NCBI RefSeq assembly: GCF_963662255.1
Contig: NC_085050.1
Coordinates: 9,358,334-9,422,333, forward strand
Direction: 5' to 3'
DNA: 64,000 nucleotides
Source of the DNA: Cinclus cinclus
Taxonomy: Eukaryota > Chordata > Aves > Passeriformes > Cinclidae
Positions 35,613-48,500 of the stretch are shown one piece after another (position 1 is the first letter of the stretch; every line of letters starts with the position of its first letter). Under the pieces are notes generated by a model. The model saw only the letters and a list, made by a program, of their open reading frames with translations. It made no database searches and had not been told where the DNA came from. A program made the position numbers and the translations under genes.

Positions 35613-37059
35613 TGGTTAAATTTCTGTGCTGGGAATAGTAGCTGCTTTTGTAGCCAACACTGGAGATGTTTCCATACCAGAGACATATATCTAATTACAC
35701 AGTGGTGTGATGGTGATTGGGACCCTCATCATCACTGCTCTCAGTGCCTTTTAACTTTGGGAAAAGGCAGTTTGGTTACTGCTCTTTCAATAAGGATTCA
35801 GTGCCCCTCATTCTTCTTGTTCGTTTTAGTTTCAGTTAATTTTCTAGCCTTAGGTGGAGTTCTGAGAAAGAAAAAATATTTAAGACTACTGAACATGTTC
35901 GTTTTGCCACCTGCTCCTTTTCCTCCATTATCATTTCTTCAGGAGAGTTTATAAGCCTGGACATGCAAAAGAATACATGAAGAATTGAGAGTGTTGGAAA
36001 TCTGCTCATCATATTGAGTGGATATAGAGAGACTTCTGGGAGTTCAGTGGTTTGAAATTATTGTGAGAATTAAAAAGTCATGCTGCATATCTCCTGGACT
36101 GCAGATCCACACAGGCAGTAGGTCTAAAGCATCAAGGTAAATATTACTTCATCTTTCTGTGCTCCTAAAACATACCAAGAATCATGGATTTTCTGATTAG
36201 CTGAGAGTAATGGATGCTGTCATCTATTTTCTTAAAACCAAATGTGTAAGATGAGAAAGAAGGTATGTATGATTTTATAATCATAAATTACACTTCCTAA
36301 AGCTAATGTTTAAATGTTAAATCAAATACTCCATTAGCTGTAATGCTGTAGTTTTTTTCTACTGTTAAGTGATTTTGCTTTTGATATTGTGGAAGAATCC
36401 TTTCTGACATTAGACTCAAGTCAGAGTGGGCCTGAATGAAGATATATGCTGTGAAAATAGCTATACTTTTAAAACTTTCAAGCTTTAAACTAATTTTAGA
36501 GCCATGATAAAATCGTGGTGGTGCAACAATCTAGAGATTTGGGAAACACAGCAGGTGGAACATAGCCCAGTGATGTGAAAATGCTGAAATATTTATGTAT
36601 TTTTGAAGAGTTCATTTCTTCTTCTTATTTTTTTTTTGTGGGGTTTTTTGTTTTGTGGGTTTTTTTGTGGTCTTTCTGGTTTTTTTCTTAGTATTTTGCT
36701 AATAGTTGCCCTTGAGCAGATACTTCTTTGCACAGATAAATCGATAAATGGCCAGATTTTTATTTCCTGGCTTCTGGAAAATTAATAGCTTTGTTCTAAT
36801 CAAAACTAAAATTACAGCAGTCAAACTCAAGAGAGGGCTTTTTGACCTGGGATATTGGGATATACTTTGCACTGTTTTTGTGCCTTGGAAAATAGAATCC
36901 TAACATCTGACAGACAGAAACTTGAAATTCAGATGTAATTGTTACAGTATTTATTAATCTCTGATCAATATTTTAGATGAAACAAGGCCGTTTATCTTAA
37001 ATTGTGCAAGGGCACTCAAGTGACTTGGAGTGAGCAATACAGAATTTTTCCTCTGGAAA

Positions 37060-37360
37060 AAGAGACAGCTGAGGGGAGACACAAGAACAGCTGAAAAACC
37101 TTGAGTGCCATGGAGAGGGGGACTGACTTTCACACTCCTTTCTGATGCAAGGATTAGGGGCCATCAGAGGAAGCTAAGAGAAGTCAGGGGTAGATCAAAG
37201 AGCTGCTTCTCCACCCTCTCCTGTTTTCTATCCCCGAGCTTCTGTGCTCAGAAAAACAAGCAAATGGAAGTGCTGTACATAAATTCTGAGTGCAACAAAA
37301 TGGATAGGACTGTATCAAGGATTCAAAGGGAATTTGACAGCATGGCAGTCAAGCTGTGTG
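37060..37360 (+). mobile_element. possible ancient CR1/L3-type 3' fragment
   Basis: Blocks such as GCTGAGGGGAGAC, CTGATGCAAGGATTAGGGG, CCATCAGAGGAAGCT and GGATTCAAAGGGAATTTGACA occur in the order seen in the 3' part of old CR1/L3-like LINEs. They are diverged and interrupted by unmatched sequence around 37190-37260. Recognition is from memory; boundaries are approximate. Confidence 0.4.
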
Positions 37361-40200
37361 CAGGAAGATGAAGAAGAATGAAAGGATGGAGTTTTCTTTA
37401 ACATAGAGAAAACTCTTGGCATAATGCCTGGAAATCTTGTAAACAAAGGGATGTGGGAAAAGCTGTTTTTTCTCCATGCCACACTGTCATGCCAGTTAAT
37501 GGCAAATTGTTTTAAAGAGTGACTTATTAGCTAGAACTAATAGAAATTAAATCCTCAGACTTAGAAACCATTAATAATATTAGCTTTCCTCTCAATATCT
37601 GGCAGAATATAAAAGCTAAACTGGCTGGAATCAGGAGTTCATAAAAAGGAATGTGGGCAGCCTGTCTCTGGCTGATGGTTTCCAGTATTTTACTAAGGAT
37701 GTGGTCTAGTTTTAATTACTGTGTGACTTCAACATTATAATATGATTTCAAGTTGCCTCCTCATACTGTGATTTGCACTATTAATCAAGTCTACTTACAG
37801 TAAAAAATCAGTCTAATTGAAGCTCTGCTTGATAACTTGATCCTTTATCTTGCCAGCAAGTTCCTAAAGATAATTGAATTCTAGCTGGCTTTGTTTCTCT
37901 TTTATTTTTCCTAGTTTTTCTGTGTGGAAACTCCACTTGTGCAGAATTACTTTTTTGTCTTCCTAATCCCTTGATGATAAATAAAACGTGTCTTTCCATC
38001 CTTTTAGGTGGAAGAGGGGGATCTACTCACCTGTGTCAGTACTCAAACCTGAAACTGTAACAACCATTGATAAAAAAGTCCAATCCCAACACTCAGAAAA
38101 TCCTGCAGCATTCTAAATCTTATTTAATGTAGCAGTTGTCTTATATTTCACTTGTTGTCATGGTATCTGATTTTCAGTTGTAGTGTTTCAGGCTTATTGG
38201 TTCCTCAAGTCACACTTTTGTTGTGGTTTAATTTTAAAGGCTTTGTGAAGAATAGAAAATATACATATAGGCAAGCTTGCAATGAGACTTCCCCCATGGG
38301 ATTATTGTAATTCTGTGGCTTGTCAACAAGTTTGTGATATAACACACATGCAAAATAAGTCACTGCCCTGTTTAGCTCTGGGGGACTGTGTGACAAAGAA
38401 CTAAGGGGCTATGAAGACACATAAACAGGTTTGCAAAGAGACTCTGCAAGAGCTTTACTCTTTACTTGGTGGGAAGGAGCCAATACCTGGCTGTATGATC
38501 ATTTCTCATGCCCTGGAAGTCTTCTGAGGGCTGTTTAAATGTCCTTGAAAGATGCTGTGTCCCTGTGGCACTACTTCTCTGCCTGCAAGTTTTGGTTTCT
38601 TTGTGTCTTTGCTGTAGCCTGAATTGCATTATTCCTGCTTCTCTTCTGATGCTGGAATTTAATGTTCTTAACAGAAAACTTCTAGAAGACGTGCCTCAGC
38701 TGGCAGCCTCCTTGTCTCATTGTAGCAGAGATAACCCGGATTTATGAGCATATTCTTATTTTTTGGAAGTAGCTTGATTTTCACCACAAAACTGAAATCC
38801 TTGCCAGTAGCTGTTTCTCAGCAGTGGCACTGCTGCTCACCCCAGCCCTCTCCAGCACAGATTCGACAGCAAATACTGTCATTTAAAATGGTCTCTTTTA
38901 AGGTACTTGGTAGCTGGGAGACAGGGAGAGTGTGTGTGGTAGTGTGATGCAAACACCTGGAGGCATCTTTTCATAATTTGTCAAAGATTTTGAAAGGTTT
39001 CCAAAGGCTCAGTTAGACAAAGGCTCAGACAGCAGCAAGTCCTTGTCGAGAAGTGTGAGAAGCCAAACCAGGTCTCAGGCACCTCCCAGCTCCCAACCAC
39101 AGCTCAGTGACTCGGGTTTATAAATGACCCTATTTTCTGCATGAACAGCAGACTTCCAAGCCTTGTGGGATTGTTGCAAACCTGCGTGACAACAGAGTTT
39201 TCTTGTGGATAGTGTGGGTGTTTACCCTGCAGCAAAACAAGTGGCACATCCAAGTGCTTCTCTCTTGTGCTCATGGAAAAGCACCCCAAGTTAAGTGTTG
39301 TGAGGTGATGAAGAACTGTGAGATTTGTGACCCCACTTTAATCCAGTACCAGTTAAAATACAGGAAAAGCTTTCACTGATCTTACTGAAATATTTCCCTT
39401 CTGTAGACCAACTATCACTTTTAGCCAGGTTGCTCTTGATATTTTTCAGAATAAAAGAACTGTTGAGAAGTGCTGGATGATCACATCTGCAAATCTTGTT
39501 TGCATCACTCAAAATATTAACAAATCCAAGATGTTGCATGTGAACCAACGTGCTTTCTGAATTATTTCTGTGAAAGATAAGAAAATTGTTTATATTTTTT
39601 GTCCCAATTGATAAAGCTGTTGTACAGTCTAAAATGCTGCTGTGCAGAATTTGAGTTGTATCCTTCTTTTGTTTGTAGTTTTGTCTTTAAATATCTGTAT
39701 GGTCAGTTTCTAATATGAAAACGCACATTGGTTTTCTTTCTCATACTTTGTCTCCCCACAGTATTAAGTCCTGTACTGCACAAAAATGTTTATAAAATCT
39801 TAAGTGTGTCAAACTCATTAAAATGTTAAATGTGTATGTAGTAAGTAAATAATTTATACCACTACAGTTTTTTTTATACCACTAATGTTTAATTGATATT
39901 TAATTTCAATGTAGGGAAAAGATGCAAAAAATATTTTTTTCAGTTATTCTGGGAACTGCTGCCATTTAGACATTGCAGTTTAAATGGATGTATGAGACAA
40001 CATTAAACTTACATGTATTTTATTAGATTCTGCAAAGATATCTTCTTAAACCTAGCCTATATAAAGAAATTCCTTTAAAAGAGGATCATTAAAAATTCTT
40101 GCCAAATATTTATATACCTTAAAAATAGCTCATCCTCTGGAATTTAATAATAGTAGGGTATGTTTTTAGCCTTTAATTATTTCCTTTTGCTCTCTTCTAG

Positions 40201-40244
40201 CAACACAAGGGAATTGCAAGCCTGAATAGCCGACTGTTTTCCAG
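40201..40244 (+). other. exon-like island in intergenic DNA
   Basis: A pyrimidine tract ending CTCTTCTAG is followed by 44 bases and then CCAG|GTACAG. All three frames were not tested against any protein, and the segment lacks a known homologue. It could be a non-coding or alternative terminal exon of RGS12, an upstream exon of another transcript, or chance. Confidence 0.2.
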
Positions 40245-40390
40245 GTACAGTGAAATCCTCCTCTGGCTTCTTGTCTGCATATCCTTGGTGTGTTGTCTAG
40301 CTCTGGGTGGTGGTCTGAGGGGACTAGTGCATCAGAACTGCTCTGCCCTTGCTGCTAGCACTACTAAAATGTACAGATGCTCTCTCTACC

Positions 40391-40519
40391 AGAGAGATAG
40401 AGATGATAGAGATAAAGATGATAGAGAGAGAGAGATAGAAGGAAAGGAAGAAAGAAAAGAAGAGAAAGAAAGAAAGAAAGAAAAGAAGAGAAAGAAAGAA
40501 AAGAAAGAAAAGAAAGAAA

Positions 40520-40551
<32 letters not shown>

Positions 40552-40556
40552 GAAAG
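40391..40556 (+). repeat. GATA/GAAA purine microsatellite
   Basis: AGATAGAGATGATAGAG units pass into a long GAAA/GAAAA array. From about 40436 the + strand is purely A/G for some 120 bases. The open frame across it (Lys/Glu-rich) is an artefact of the repeat. Confidence 0.95.
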
Positions 40557-42115
40557 TTAGTAAGAGGGGTTCAATACCTGTGTAAACTAAGCTGTATCAG
40601 AGACACAGTGGTGCTTCAGTCCTTCAGTGGTTCCCTTCTCATCCACATTCTTCTCTGTGCTTGGAACAATCTGTGCCAGAGCAAGAGGAATACAGAAGTC
40701 TAAGTACCAATAGTGGAAAATAATGACCGATGGGAGTAGGATGAAACCTCTCTTCCAAGTCCATGCCAGCACTGTATTGCTGTCTGCGATAATCTCAGTC
40801 CAGTTTCCAGTGATAAATGTGAATCCCACCCCTGCAGGTACACAGAGCTGCAAAGCCTCTGGAGCATTTCCATAGGTGCCCACAGCCTGTAGCAAGCGTT
40901 GGGTGCTGTAAGGCCATCCACCCACCTCCCTGGAGATGGTCCTGGAGTCCAAGTTTGGGCAGTGTATTCTTAAATACCTTGTGTCTGCCTTGCCAGGGAA
41001 CACCAACCTGTTCCCCATTTGCATTCTTTCCTTGCAAAGTTCTCACAATCTCAAAGTAGTCTAGAACTCAATTATTGTGCAGATTCACACCTCAGTACCA
41101 GAGCAGGCTGATAAATAAATGAAAGGCCAGCTAGAAGTTGATCTGAATAAAGATAATCCCTCTTGGAGTGGCACATTCTTAGGCTAGGGCACAAAAATTA
41201 AATTAATGCTTCTCCCCATTCCTGAAAGAGCTAACTGGGGTCTTTCTTAATGTGATGAGGAGAAATTTAATTGCTATTACTTAAATTACTCTTCTCCCTT
41301 ATTTCTAGATTTCCACATGCATCCTTTTCAGTTGCTCTTTGCCATTATTTACCAGAATACCAGAAACATGAACTCCCTCACCACCAACAGCTATGTAACC
41401 TCAACCTCTTCCATGATTTAAAAATTTCCAGCGTCAGTGCTATGGGCAGGATGAAGCAATGCCTGGCTGAGATCAGCCCTCTGTAAGCAGAGCAGTTAGC
41501 TGAAACTTGTTTGCAAGCAGGAGATAATCCATGGTGGTGGGAGCATATCTCTGGTCTTCTTTCTCATTTGAGTGTTGATTAAGTTTGTGTGTTTAGAAAA
41601 TCCAGAGCAACAGATGCTGCAACTTTGTTCCCTGGTAAGACTGTGAAGGGAGGCAGATGTTCATCTCCTGTGGGAAGGTGCTGGATGGTGAGGCTCTGCT
41701 GGTCTTGCACTGCCTCCATCTCCTGGAAAAAGCTGGCTGTCCCATAGCATCCTGCCTGTTTGTTTTATGCTCTTGTGAGAAAGGACTGATGCAGATGTAT
41801 GAGATTCTGCTGCCATTCATTGCAATGACATCAGCTTGTACCATTAAAACACCCACTCTGTGATGCCATAAGAGGTAATTTTGCTTGCTAGACACTCTGT
41901 AGTCAACAGGATTTGGCCTCGTTTTTGCAAAAGAGAGTCCAGTTTAGTTCAAAGTGCACTTAGCAGAGCTGATATGAAAGGTATGATTTCTCTTTTAGGA
42001 GAACCCCTTGGGGATCTTGCCTAACTTTAGGTGTCTACTCCAAAGCTGCCTTTATATCCTAAACATGGGTGTTACTTCATGCATTTGTTAGGGATGTAAT
42101 TAATACTGTCTGTGG

Positions 42116-42183
42116 ATATAAAGAATTGTTTGTTTAATGTCTTCCACGTATATAAAGAATGATTTGTTTAATCCTTTAGCTGA
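42116..42183. repeat. imperfect 34-bp tandem duplication
   Basis: ATATAAAGAATTGTTTGTTT starts the first copy (42116-42149) and ATATAAAGAATGATTTGTTT the second (42150-42183). The copies diverge towards their ends. Confidence 0.8.
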
Positions 42184-42390
42184 AACACACATTTGTACAG
42201 GTGACTCACACCTTACATTTAACACTTCTATATTTTTGAGGTCTCCACTGCCTCATCTGTGAGCCTTGATACCCACCTCAGATGTAAATACATATGCAGG
42301 AGGCCCCTGAAGCTAGGTGGGGTGACTCTCATCTGCCAGTTCCTCCTGATCTGTGAACAATGTAAGTCAATGACAGCTCAGATTGTTTCA

Positions 42391-42435
42391 GCAGCAATTA
42401 CACAGAGCAGCAATTACATTTCTGCAGCAATTACA
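42391..42435. repeat. three copies of GCAGCAATTACA
   Basis: Exact 12-mers at 42391-42402, 42407-42418 and 42424-42435, spaced 16 and 17 bases apart with unlike spacers. This suggests a short tandem repeat with decayed spacers, or clustered binding sites. Confidence 0.85.
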
Positions 42436-43354
42436 AGGAGTGGCACTGGAAGTACAGGAAAATGGGGGGGGTGAAAAAAGAGAGAGAAGGAAATACAGCA
42501 GTGATATTGACCATCTTGTGAAATCTTTAGTCTAAGCCTGTTCTTGAGGATGTGAGTTGTACACACTCATTTCTGAAGTTGGGATTTGTGCAGTGGGGAG
42601 AGGGTGGCTCACCAGAAGGGAACCCAGGTTCTTCTTGGGGCATCTCTGCCTACCTTACCTTTAGGAGTGCAGGAAAAATGGCCCTGGAGTTTTGCCAGGG
42701 ACAGAATCTCTCTTGATTTGTTGAAAAAAGTGTGTACCACTCCCCAGCAGGATGAGACCATGGACTGGCAAGAGCAGAGGGAGGTAAAAGGGGCATTGGT
42801 AGTGGGGTGTTTGTTTGCAGTGAGAGGGCAGCCCTGCTAAGGGACACTCTGTCCCTCCTTCCAGGAGGCAGCCTTATCTCTCTGCCTACCTGATACATCA
42901 TCAGCTCTCCCTAATACACCCCAGGGCATGGGACTGAGATCCCAGGGTCCTTTTGCTGCATAGGAACAAGACCTTGGCATCAGGGAGACTGAAGAGAGAA
43001 GCTTGAAGAGTCTCTTACAGATTTGTCACTGGATTTGGGATTCAAAAACCCCAGGGAAAGCCGAGGCAAACACTGTGCTAGGTCCACAAATAGACAAATC
43101 CAGGATTACTCTCCTTATGATGATATTGAAAAAATCAGTGTCCGAGCAGTTCTGCTGGCCCTGGGCAGCTGCCTCAGTGACCCTGAGGGATGGGAGCACT
43201 CCCTGCCCAGGGCACAGGTTTAGCAGAGGGTTTACCCTCTTTGTCTGGCTTCCCCTGCCTGGTCACCATGGCCAAAAGGCTGATCAGCTGGTGTCAGCTG
43301 GCTCTTCAGCCCTTGGCAGAGGAGTTACTTGCAGAGCAGAAAAAAACATCTGGT

Positions 43355-43387
43355 TATACACACACACACACACAAACACACACACAT
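43355..43387. repeat. (CA)n microsatellite
   Basis: Alternating CA with one interruption (CACAAACACA), followed at 43408-43432 by a TATA/GATA-like patch. Confidence 0.95.
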
Positions 43388-44459
43388 CAAAAACATACAG
43401 AAAATGTAGATATATACAGATATATATACAGGTTTCCATACAGGTACTATTAGGCCTGCAATCAGAATAGTTGGAGCATTATTTGTGAACTCTGCTCTCC
43501 ATCCTACCATAGAAAATCACCCCAAAGTCAAGGCAGGCTGTGGGGCTGGCATCCTTCCCATGAGCTTGTCCCTTCCTTGTTAGTGCTCTCTCCCCTTCGA
43601 AAGGGAAGACTTCAGCTGCCTTCAGCTGCAGAAGTGGAGCCACTTCCCTCACACATGCCTGACTTATAGACCATTTTAAAGTATGCCATGGGGGCGTCTA
43701 ATATGCTAATGAAGAAAGTGGGTGGAATTGCGGGAATTTGAGCACAGCTAAAAATGTACGTGCCTAACAATTGCAAATCAGCCTGTGCTCAAGTTACCTA
43801 AATGTGTTGGCATCGGTGGAAGGTGGGTGCCTCCACACCTCTTCTTGTCAGTTTTCAGTGAGTACACAGCTAAAAAAAACCCACACGCCTCTGTATATGG
43901 GCCTACTGTTTCAGCCAGGGTTATCAGCAAAGGTTTATACCAAAGTCCTTGAAAAATACAGTTACCTACTTTCCACTCTTATTCATGCAGTAGGAGGAAG
44001 AGTCTCTTCATGCAAACACACCCTAGACTAGTTGCAGGCATAGTATTTTAGATACATCATGACATCTGGGTGTAACAGAACTAAGTGTTATCCTGAAATG
44101 GACTTCTAAAAGCTTGTTTAGATCTGGGTCTGGGATGTATAAATTAAGATTCTGCATATTGCAGATCGTAGCAGAGCTTTAAATCACACACAGATTTGTG
44201 TGATTAGGAGTGTAAAAGCATAGCTCAGTTTTGTTTCTGCAGCTGAAGCCCAGCTCTTCCTTTGCTATATTGATATGGTTTATTTTTTCATAGCGGAACT
44301 AAAGTTTTTTTGAATGCATCAAAAAACATCCATAATGACAGCAGCAGGTAAAGGCATTAAAAATCTATACTTGCAATATATAGATGCAACTGCAGCAGCT
44401 GTATCTGGCCAAAACTTTGATTTCACAGAATAGTACATGTGAAGCCATTACAAAAATGG

Positions 44460-45560
44460 CCCAGGGTGCTGGGCTGGGGAGGGTGCTGTGCCTGCTCCCG
44501 TGGGATGCAGGCAATGAGGACAGGCTGTGCAGCTCTGGGCTGGGGAGGGAGGTGAACACGACACCTCTCACTGGAAAGGGACTCACAAGGTCAGGTGCTT
44601 TTAGCTGAAGGGTGATGCAGCTCTGAGGGCAGGACCAGTAGCGTGGGAAGAGAAGGTGCTGGTGCAGAACAAGATCAAAGAGGTCCTCTCTGAGGGGCAG
44701 TAGTGAGATAAGAGGGCAGAAGAGGCCAATAAACACCGGGGCGTGGGGTTTGCTGAAGTGTGATGTTTGACAGAAACCTGGCAAGGCCAGCTGGAGGAAT
44801 CACTGTGGAGAAAATCCAGGAGCAGATCCATCTCCACGAGGAAAGGATGGAGAGGTGAAAGCCTGCAAAGCTGCCAGAGGATGTCCCAAGCCCTGCAGAA
44901 GGCAGTGGCAGGAGCAATACCCAGTAACACCCTGAGACCATCTTGTGCACAGAAGGATGACATTCCCTCTGCTGCTGTGCTCTCTGAGGTGTTGGAGGCT
45001 GCTGGCAAAGGTCATGGGCCAGGATGGGACATCCACAACCAACATGTCAGAGAGGATGAGAGTGAGGAGTGAGTGAGATGGAAGAAACAACACGATAGAC
45101 CTGAGAATTGCTTCAGTCCCTGGAGAGAAGAGAAAGGAAATCACTGCAGAAAATCCCAGAGCTTTGAGCTTGCAGGTGAGGGAAGCCAGGAGAGCTGGAG
45201 TTTCTGGGGAGTGTGGGAGGTGAGGAGGAGTAAACATTTGGCTGAAGGCATATCCTTCTGTCCCAGGATTATCTGCTTAGTGCTGCTGCACCCAGTCCAC
45301 GTCTGCTGGATCCCAGCTGCTCAGCAGCCAGACTCTGACAGCTGTGCTTTTCCCAGCCTTGCTGCCTCCAGGAGTGGGGAGGGACACTGGTAAAAGAGTT
45401 TATATGGCAGAGATTATCCCCAATTTGGGGCCAGCAAAGTCTGGTGCAGGAGAGGACAGGCTGGGACTCCAGCTCTTTCTGAGAGCCAAAACCCTGTCGT
45501 TTCTTTCCCCTGGGATTTCTGAAGCTCGCAGAAAAACAAGAGGGATGACACACAGAGATG
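44460..45560. other. G+C-richer intergenic block, no supported gene
   Basis: This kilobase is visibly richer in G+C than its flanks and carries overlapping open frames on both strands (44767-45072 and 45073-45393 +; 44365-44784, 44601-45008 and 44800-45237 -). Such mirrored frames are expected in stop-poor G+C-rich DNA. I see no domain, signal peptide or consistent splice sites. It may be an old mobile element or a regulatory island. Confidence 0.5.
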
Positions 45561-48500
45561 TTAGTGGTTGCAGTGAAGCTGGATTTTACACTGTTTAAGG
45601 CTCATACAAATAACTCAACTGTCCAGTTTGATTTGAACCAAAGCATCTCTTTTTCCTTGCTGAAATAAGCGAACAAGCAAAATTATTTCAGCTTTCTGTC
45701 TTTGCTTTAGCAAAAGAAACACAATGGCTTTTCTCAAGGCACCACTCTGGAAGACACAAGAGTAGGTGGAAGTTCACTTGCCACCCCGTGGTGAAGATGC
45801 TGGTTTTGGGTGTGAGTGACAAGATTGAGGTTGCACCATTTGCTGAGACGGGTGCGACCTGTACCCTGCCTGTTGGGACAACTGAGGAGTTTGAAGGAGA
45901 GAAGAGGAAGGGTTTCTCATGCACTCACATTGCTGCTGTGTTGCCTTATTTATTAAAAAAAAGTCACAGCGCTTTTAGCCCATGAGTGTTGACCTCACTT
46001 CTAGTGATTTGAATATTCAGTAAGTGTCATAGACTCAAACTCAATTATTATGAGTTTTAGTAATGGCTCCCAGGATAATGGGAATGATATCAAGCAGCAG
46101 AGATGAAGGAAATCCCAGCTGACAGGGAGAACTAGGTTTCTAGTGTGGTTTGCTGGTCCCCCAGAGGAAAAAAGAAGGGAATTAGTTGGGTTTGTGCATC
46201 ACCCTCATGTTAGCACTGAGTCCCTTGCTAGCACACCAGGAGCAGAATTGCCACATGTGATTGGTTGCATCCTACACATTCCTGAAAGATAAGTCAAAAG
46301 TTGTATTTTTAATGCCAGGAATTGTTCTAATTACTTCCTGTTCACATACATTCATCAGGTTGTGCAAAGGTCTTGGACAGAGCACACTTGCAGAGGCTTT
46401 AGATCCTGCACTAGTTCCTCGTGCCATCAATGCTCCTGCACCCGTCTCCTTATCTGGGAAGCTGGGTCTGGGCTTTGTAGCAATAATGTCAGCTAAAGCC
46501 ATGAAATCAGATCATCTCAGGGGGCAACATTACCTCATTAATTTGGGTTACTTTATCACTATGAAAAAGGTTAGAAATTAGCAAAAAATCCAGGGGGAAT
46601 CAGTCATTAGGAAAGTTTATAGATTTTCTTCAGTTTTGCTGTAGTTTTTACTTTCTTTTCAGTAGCTGAGTGGATTTTTCCTCAGAAGCATTTACAATGG
46701 TCAGAAAATAATGTAAAATCAGAGAACACATGAATGTGAAGTCACCAGACAGCCCTCTCACTACCTTGGTAACTGTACAGAGGAATAAATGCAAATGGAT
46801 TTGTTCGTGTGTCTAGACTTGTCTTTTCCACTTATGTCTAGTCAATTGATGAAAAAAACCCTCTGCAATTTTATTACTTCATATTGGTGGCTGACTCAGT
46901 TAATTTACATTTTGTTGATATTTAATGATTTAGGGTAGTTTTTAATATTGTTTCATTGTTACTAAATAGTTCAAAGGCTGGGCTCAGTGTGAGACTTTAT
47001 TAATTATTTTTAAATTTAAAGTAATAAAAAACATTGCAGTGTGGGAACTGGGGAAAAGGAAAATGTATGAGGCAGCATTATCAGTATCTGTTATACAGAC
47101 ACAGTAAAACTTTTGTGTCTTTCTCGTCATTGTGTGTTTATTTGCCTTTTCTTTTTCCCGTGATGTCAGTATAAAGAGGAAAATGACTGCGGAAATAAAT
47201 GGATTTTAGCCTTTGATACAAAATAATTGCAGTCTGCAAACATAAAAAAGAATTCCTTATCTTATTTTGAAACTTTTCATTCTCCAGTAGTAGCAGAATA
47301 TGGCTTAAAATACATTTGGGTTTTGTGTTCTGCAGGAAACATTCAGTATTATGTGCAGCAAAATTAACAATCAGAATATGCCTTTCTGTAAAAGGAAAAT
47401 GGAATTTTCTTTGAAAACAAGAGCTGGACTCTAGCAGGAATTTCAATGATGGGATGAGTTGCAATGCTCCAGACCTTGGAGCTACCAAATATTTTATTAC
47501 TCCAAAGTTAGGTTTTCCTCTAGCTCCTTTTCCCAGATATTCTCCTCTTATTTATATTTATATTTATGTGTATAAATACACACCTGTATTTATACCCATT
47601 TAGTATTTTACAGAGCCTCATTTGAAATGGGGACAAGGTGAAGTCTAAAACCTAATATTAGGGAATTTATCTTGAATTCCATATTGATTGTTTCCATATC
47701 CTTGTTATTTTTCTTTTTGTTAAGTTATTAGCTCCATAGACACCTGATTCTTATTTCCCTCTGTACGAAGTTTCCATCCCTAGGCTGGAAATAGTGAGAC
47801 ACAGATGAATAGACTTGAGAAGGTGGTGGAGAGCAGCTCTGTAGGCTCATCAGCCTGACTATGGGAACAGAACACACTCTTTGCACCTATGAACTCCCAA
47901 ATGCCCAAAGCCCTGTAAAGTTTATAAGAATTCAGTATCAAAACCGAGTTTGTAGTTTTCTGACTAGTCTTCTGCCAATGAGATAAAATGTTTCTCAAAC
48001 CCCCCACCCCCCATTTTAACAATTCTATGAAATGCCTCAAGGAGGTAGACAGAGTTTCTTCTGTTTATAAATAGCTGAAAGATTCACAGATCATTTAACA
48101 TAATTTAGCAAAAAATACCCCTCAAATTCTGCCTTTTTGCTATGGCTGTAAGACCTGCTCAGACCTCTCTGCTGAACAAAGGCAGGCAGTGCACATGGAG
48201 CACTTGGGGTTTTTAGTGATTCAGATCCAGCTGAACCCTGAAATCACTGGTCAGACCTTACTCAGGGGTAATTCCCATTTTACGGTGGGGTTTCTCTGGC
48301 AGCTTTTGCAACTCCTGGCTTTGATGTCTTTTCCTTTTACTTTGTGCCAGCACTGTCCTATCAGCTGAAGTGGCTCCTATGTTGGTGTTTGTTCCTTTTT
48401 CTCATGTTAAGGAATCAGTTTGAGCTAAAAGCTTGGAGTTGTGACTGCCCAGAAGGACACACTGCAGCTCTTGGTGGAGATCTACAACAGGAACTGCAAC

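Larger units (their letters stand above)
34965..40200 (+). other. RGS12 3' UTR and intergenic DNA
   Basis: The start should be the 3' UTR of the long RGS12 transcript. ATTAAA hexamers at 35230 and 35393 are weak candidate poly(A) signals, and the first canonical AATAAA I noted is near 37979. The rest is AT-rich spacer with an A/C tract (35538-35612), T/G patches near 36628-36690 and a worn CR1-like fragment (about 37060-37360). No supported gene. Confidence 0.6.
40557..44459. other. intergenic DNA
   Basis: No supported gene. Open frames on the minus strand (40587-41024, 145 codons) and the plus strand (43003-43470, 155 codons) lack domains and splice context. The segment contains a 34-bp tandem duplication (42116-42183), three copies of a 12-mer (42391-42435) and a CA microsatellite (43355-43387). 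Confidence 0.7.

Noticed and set aside
40285..40560. Lys/Glu-rich 91-codon plus-strand frame
   Set aside because: Most of it is translation of the GAAA microsatellite.
40587..41046. Two overlapping minus-strand frames of 145 and 83 codons
   Set aside because: They overlap each other in different frames, and no family is recognised.
43003..43470. 155-codon plus-strand frame in intergenic DNA
   Set aside because: No domain is recognised and its end is the translated CA microsatellite.
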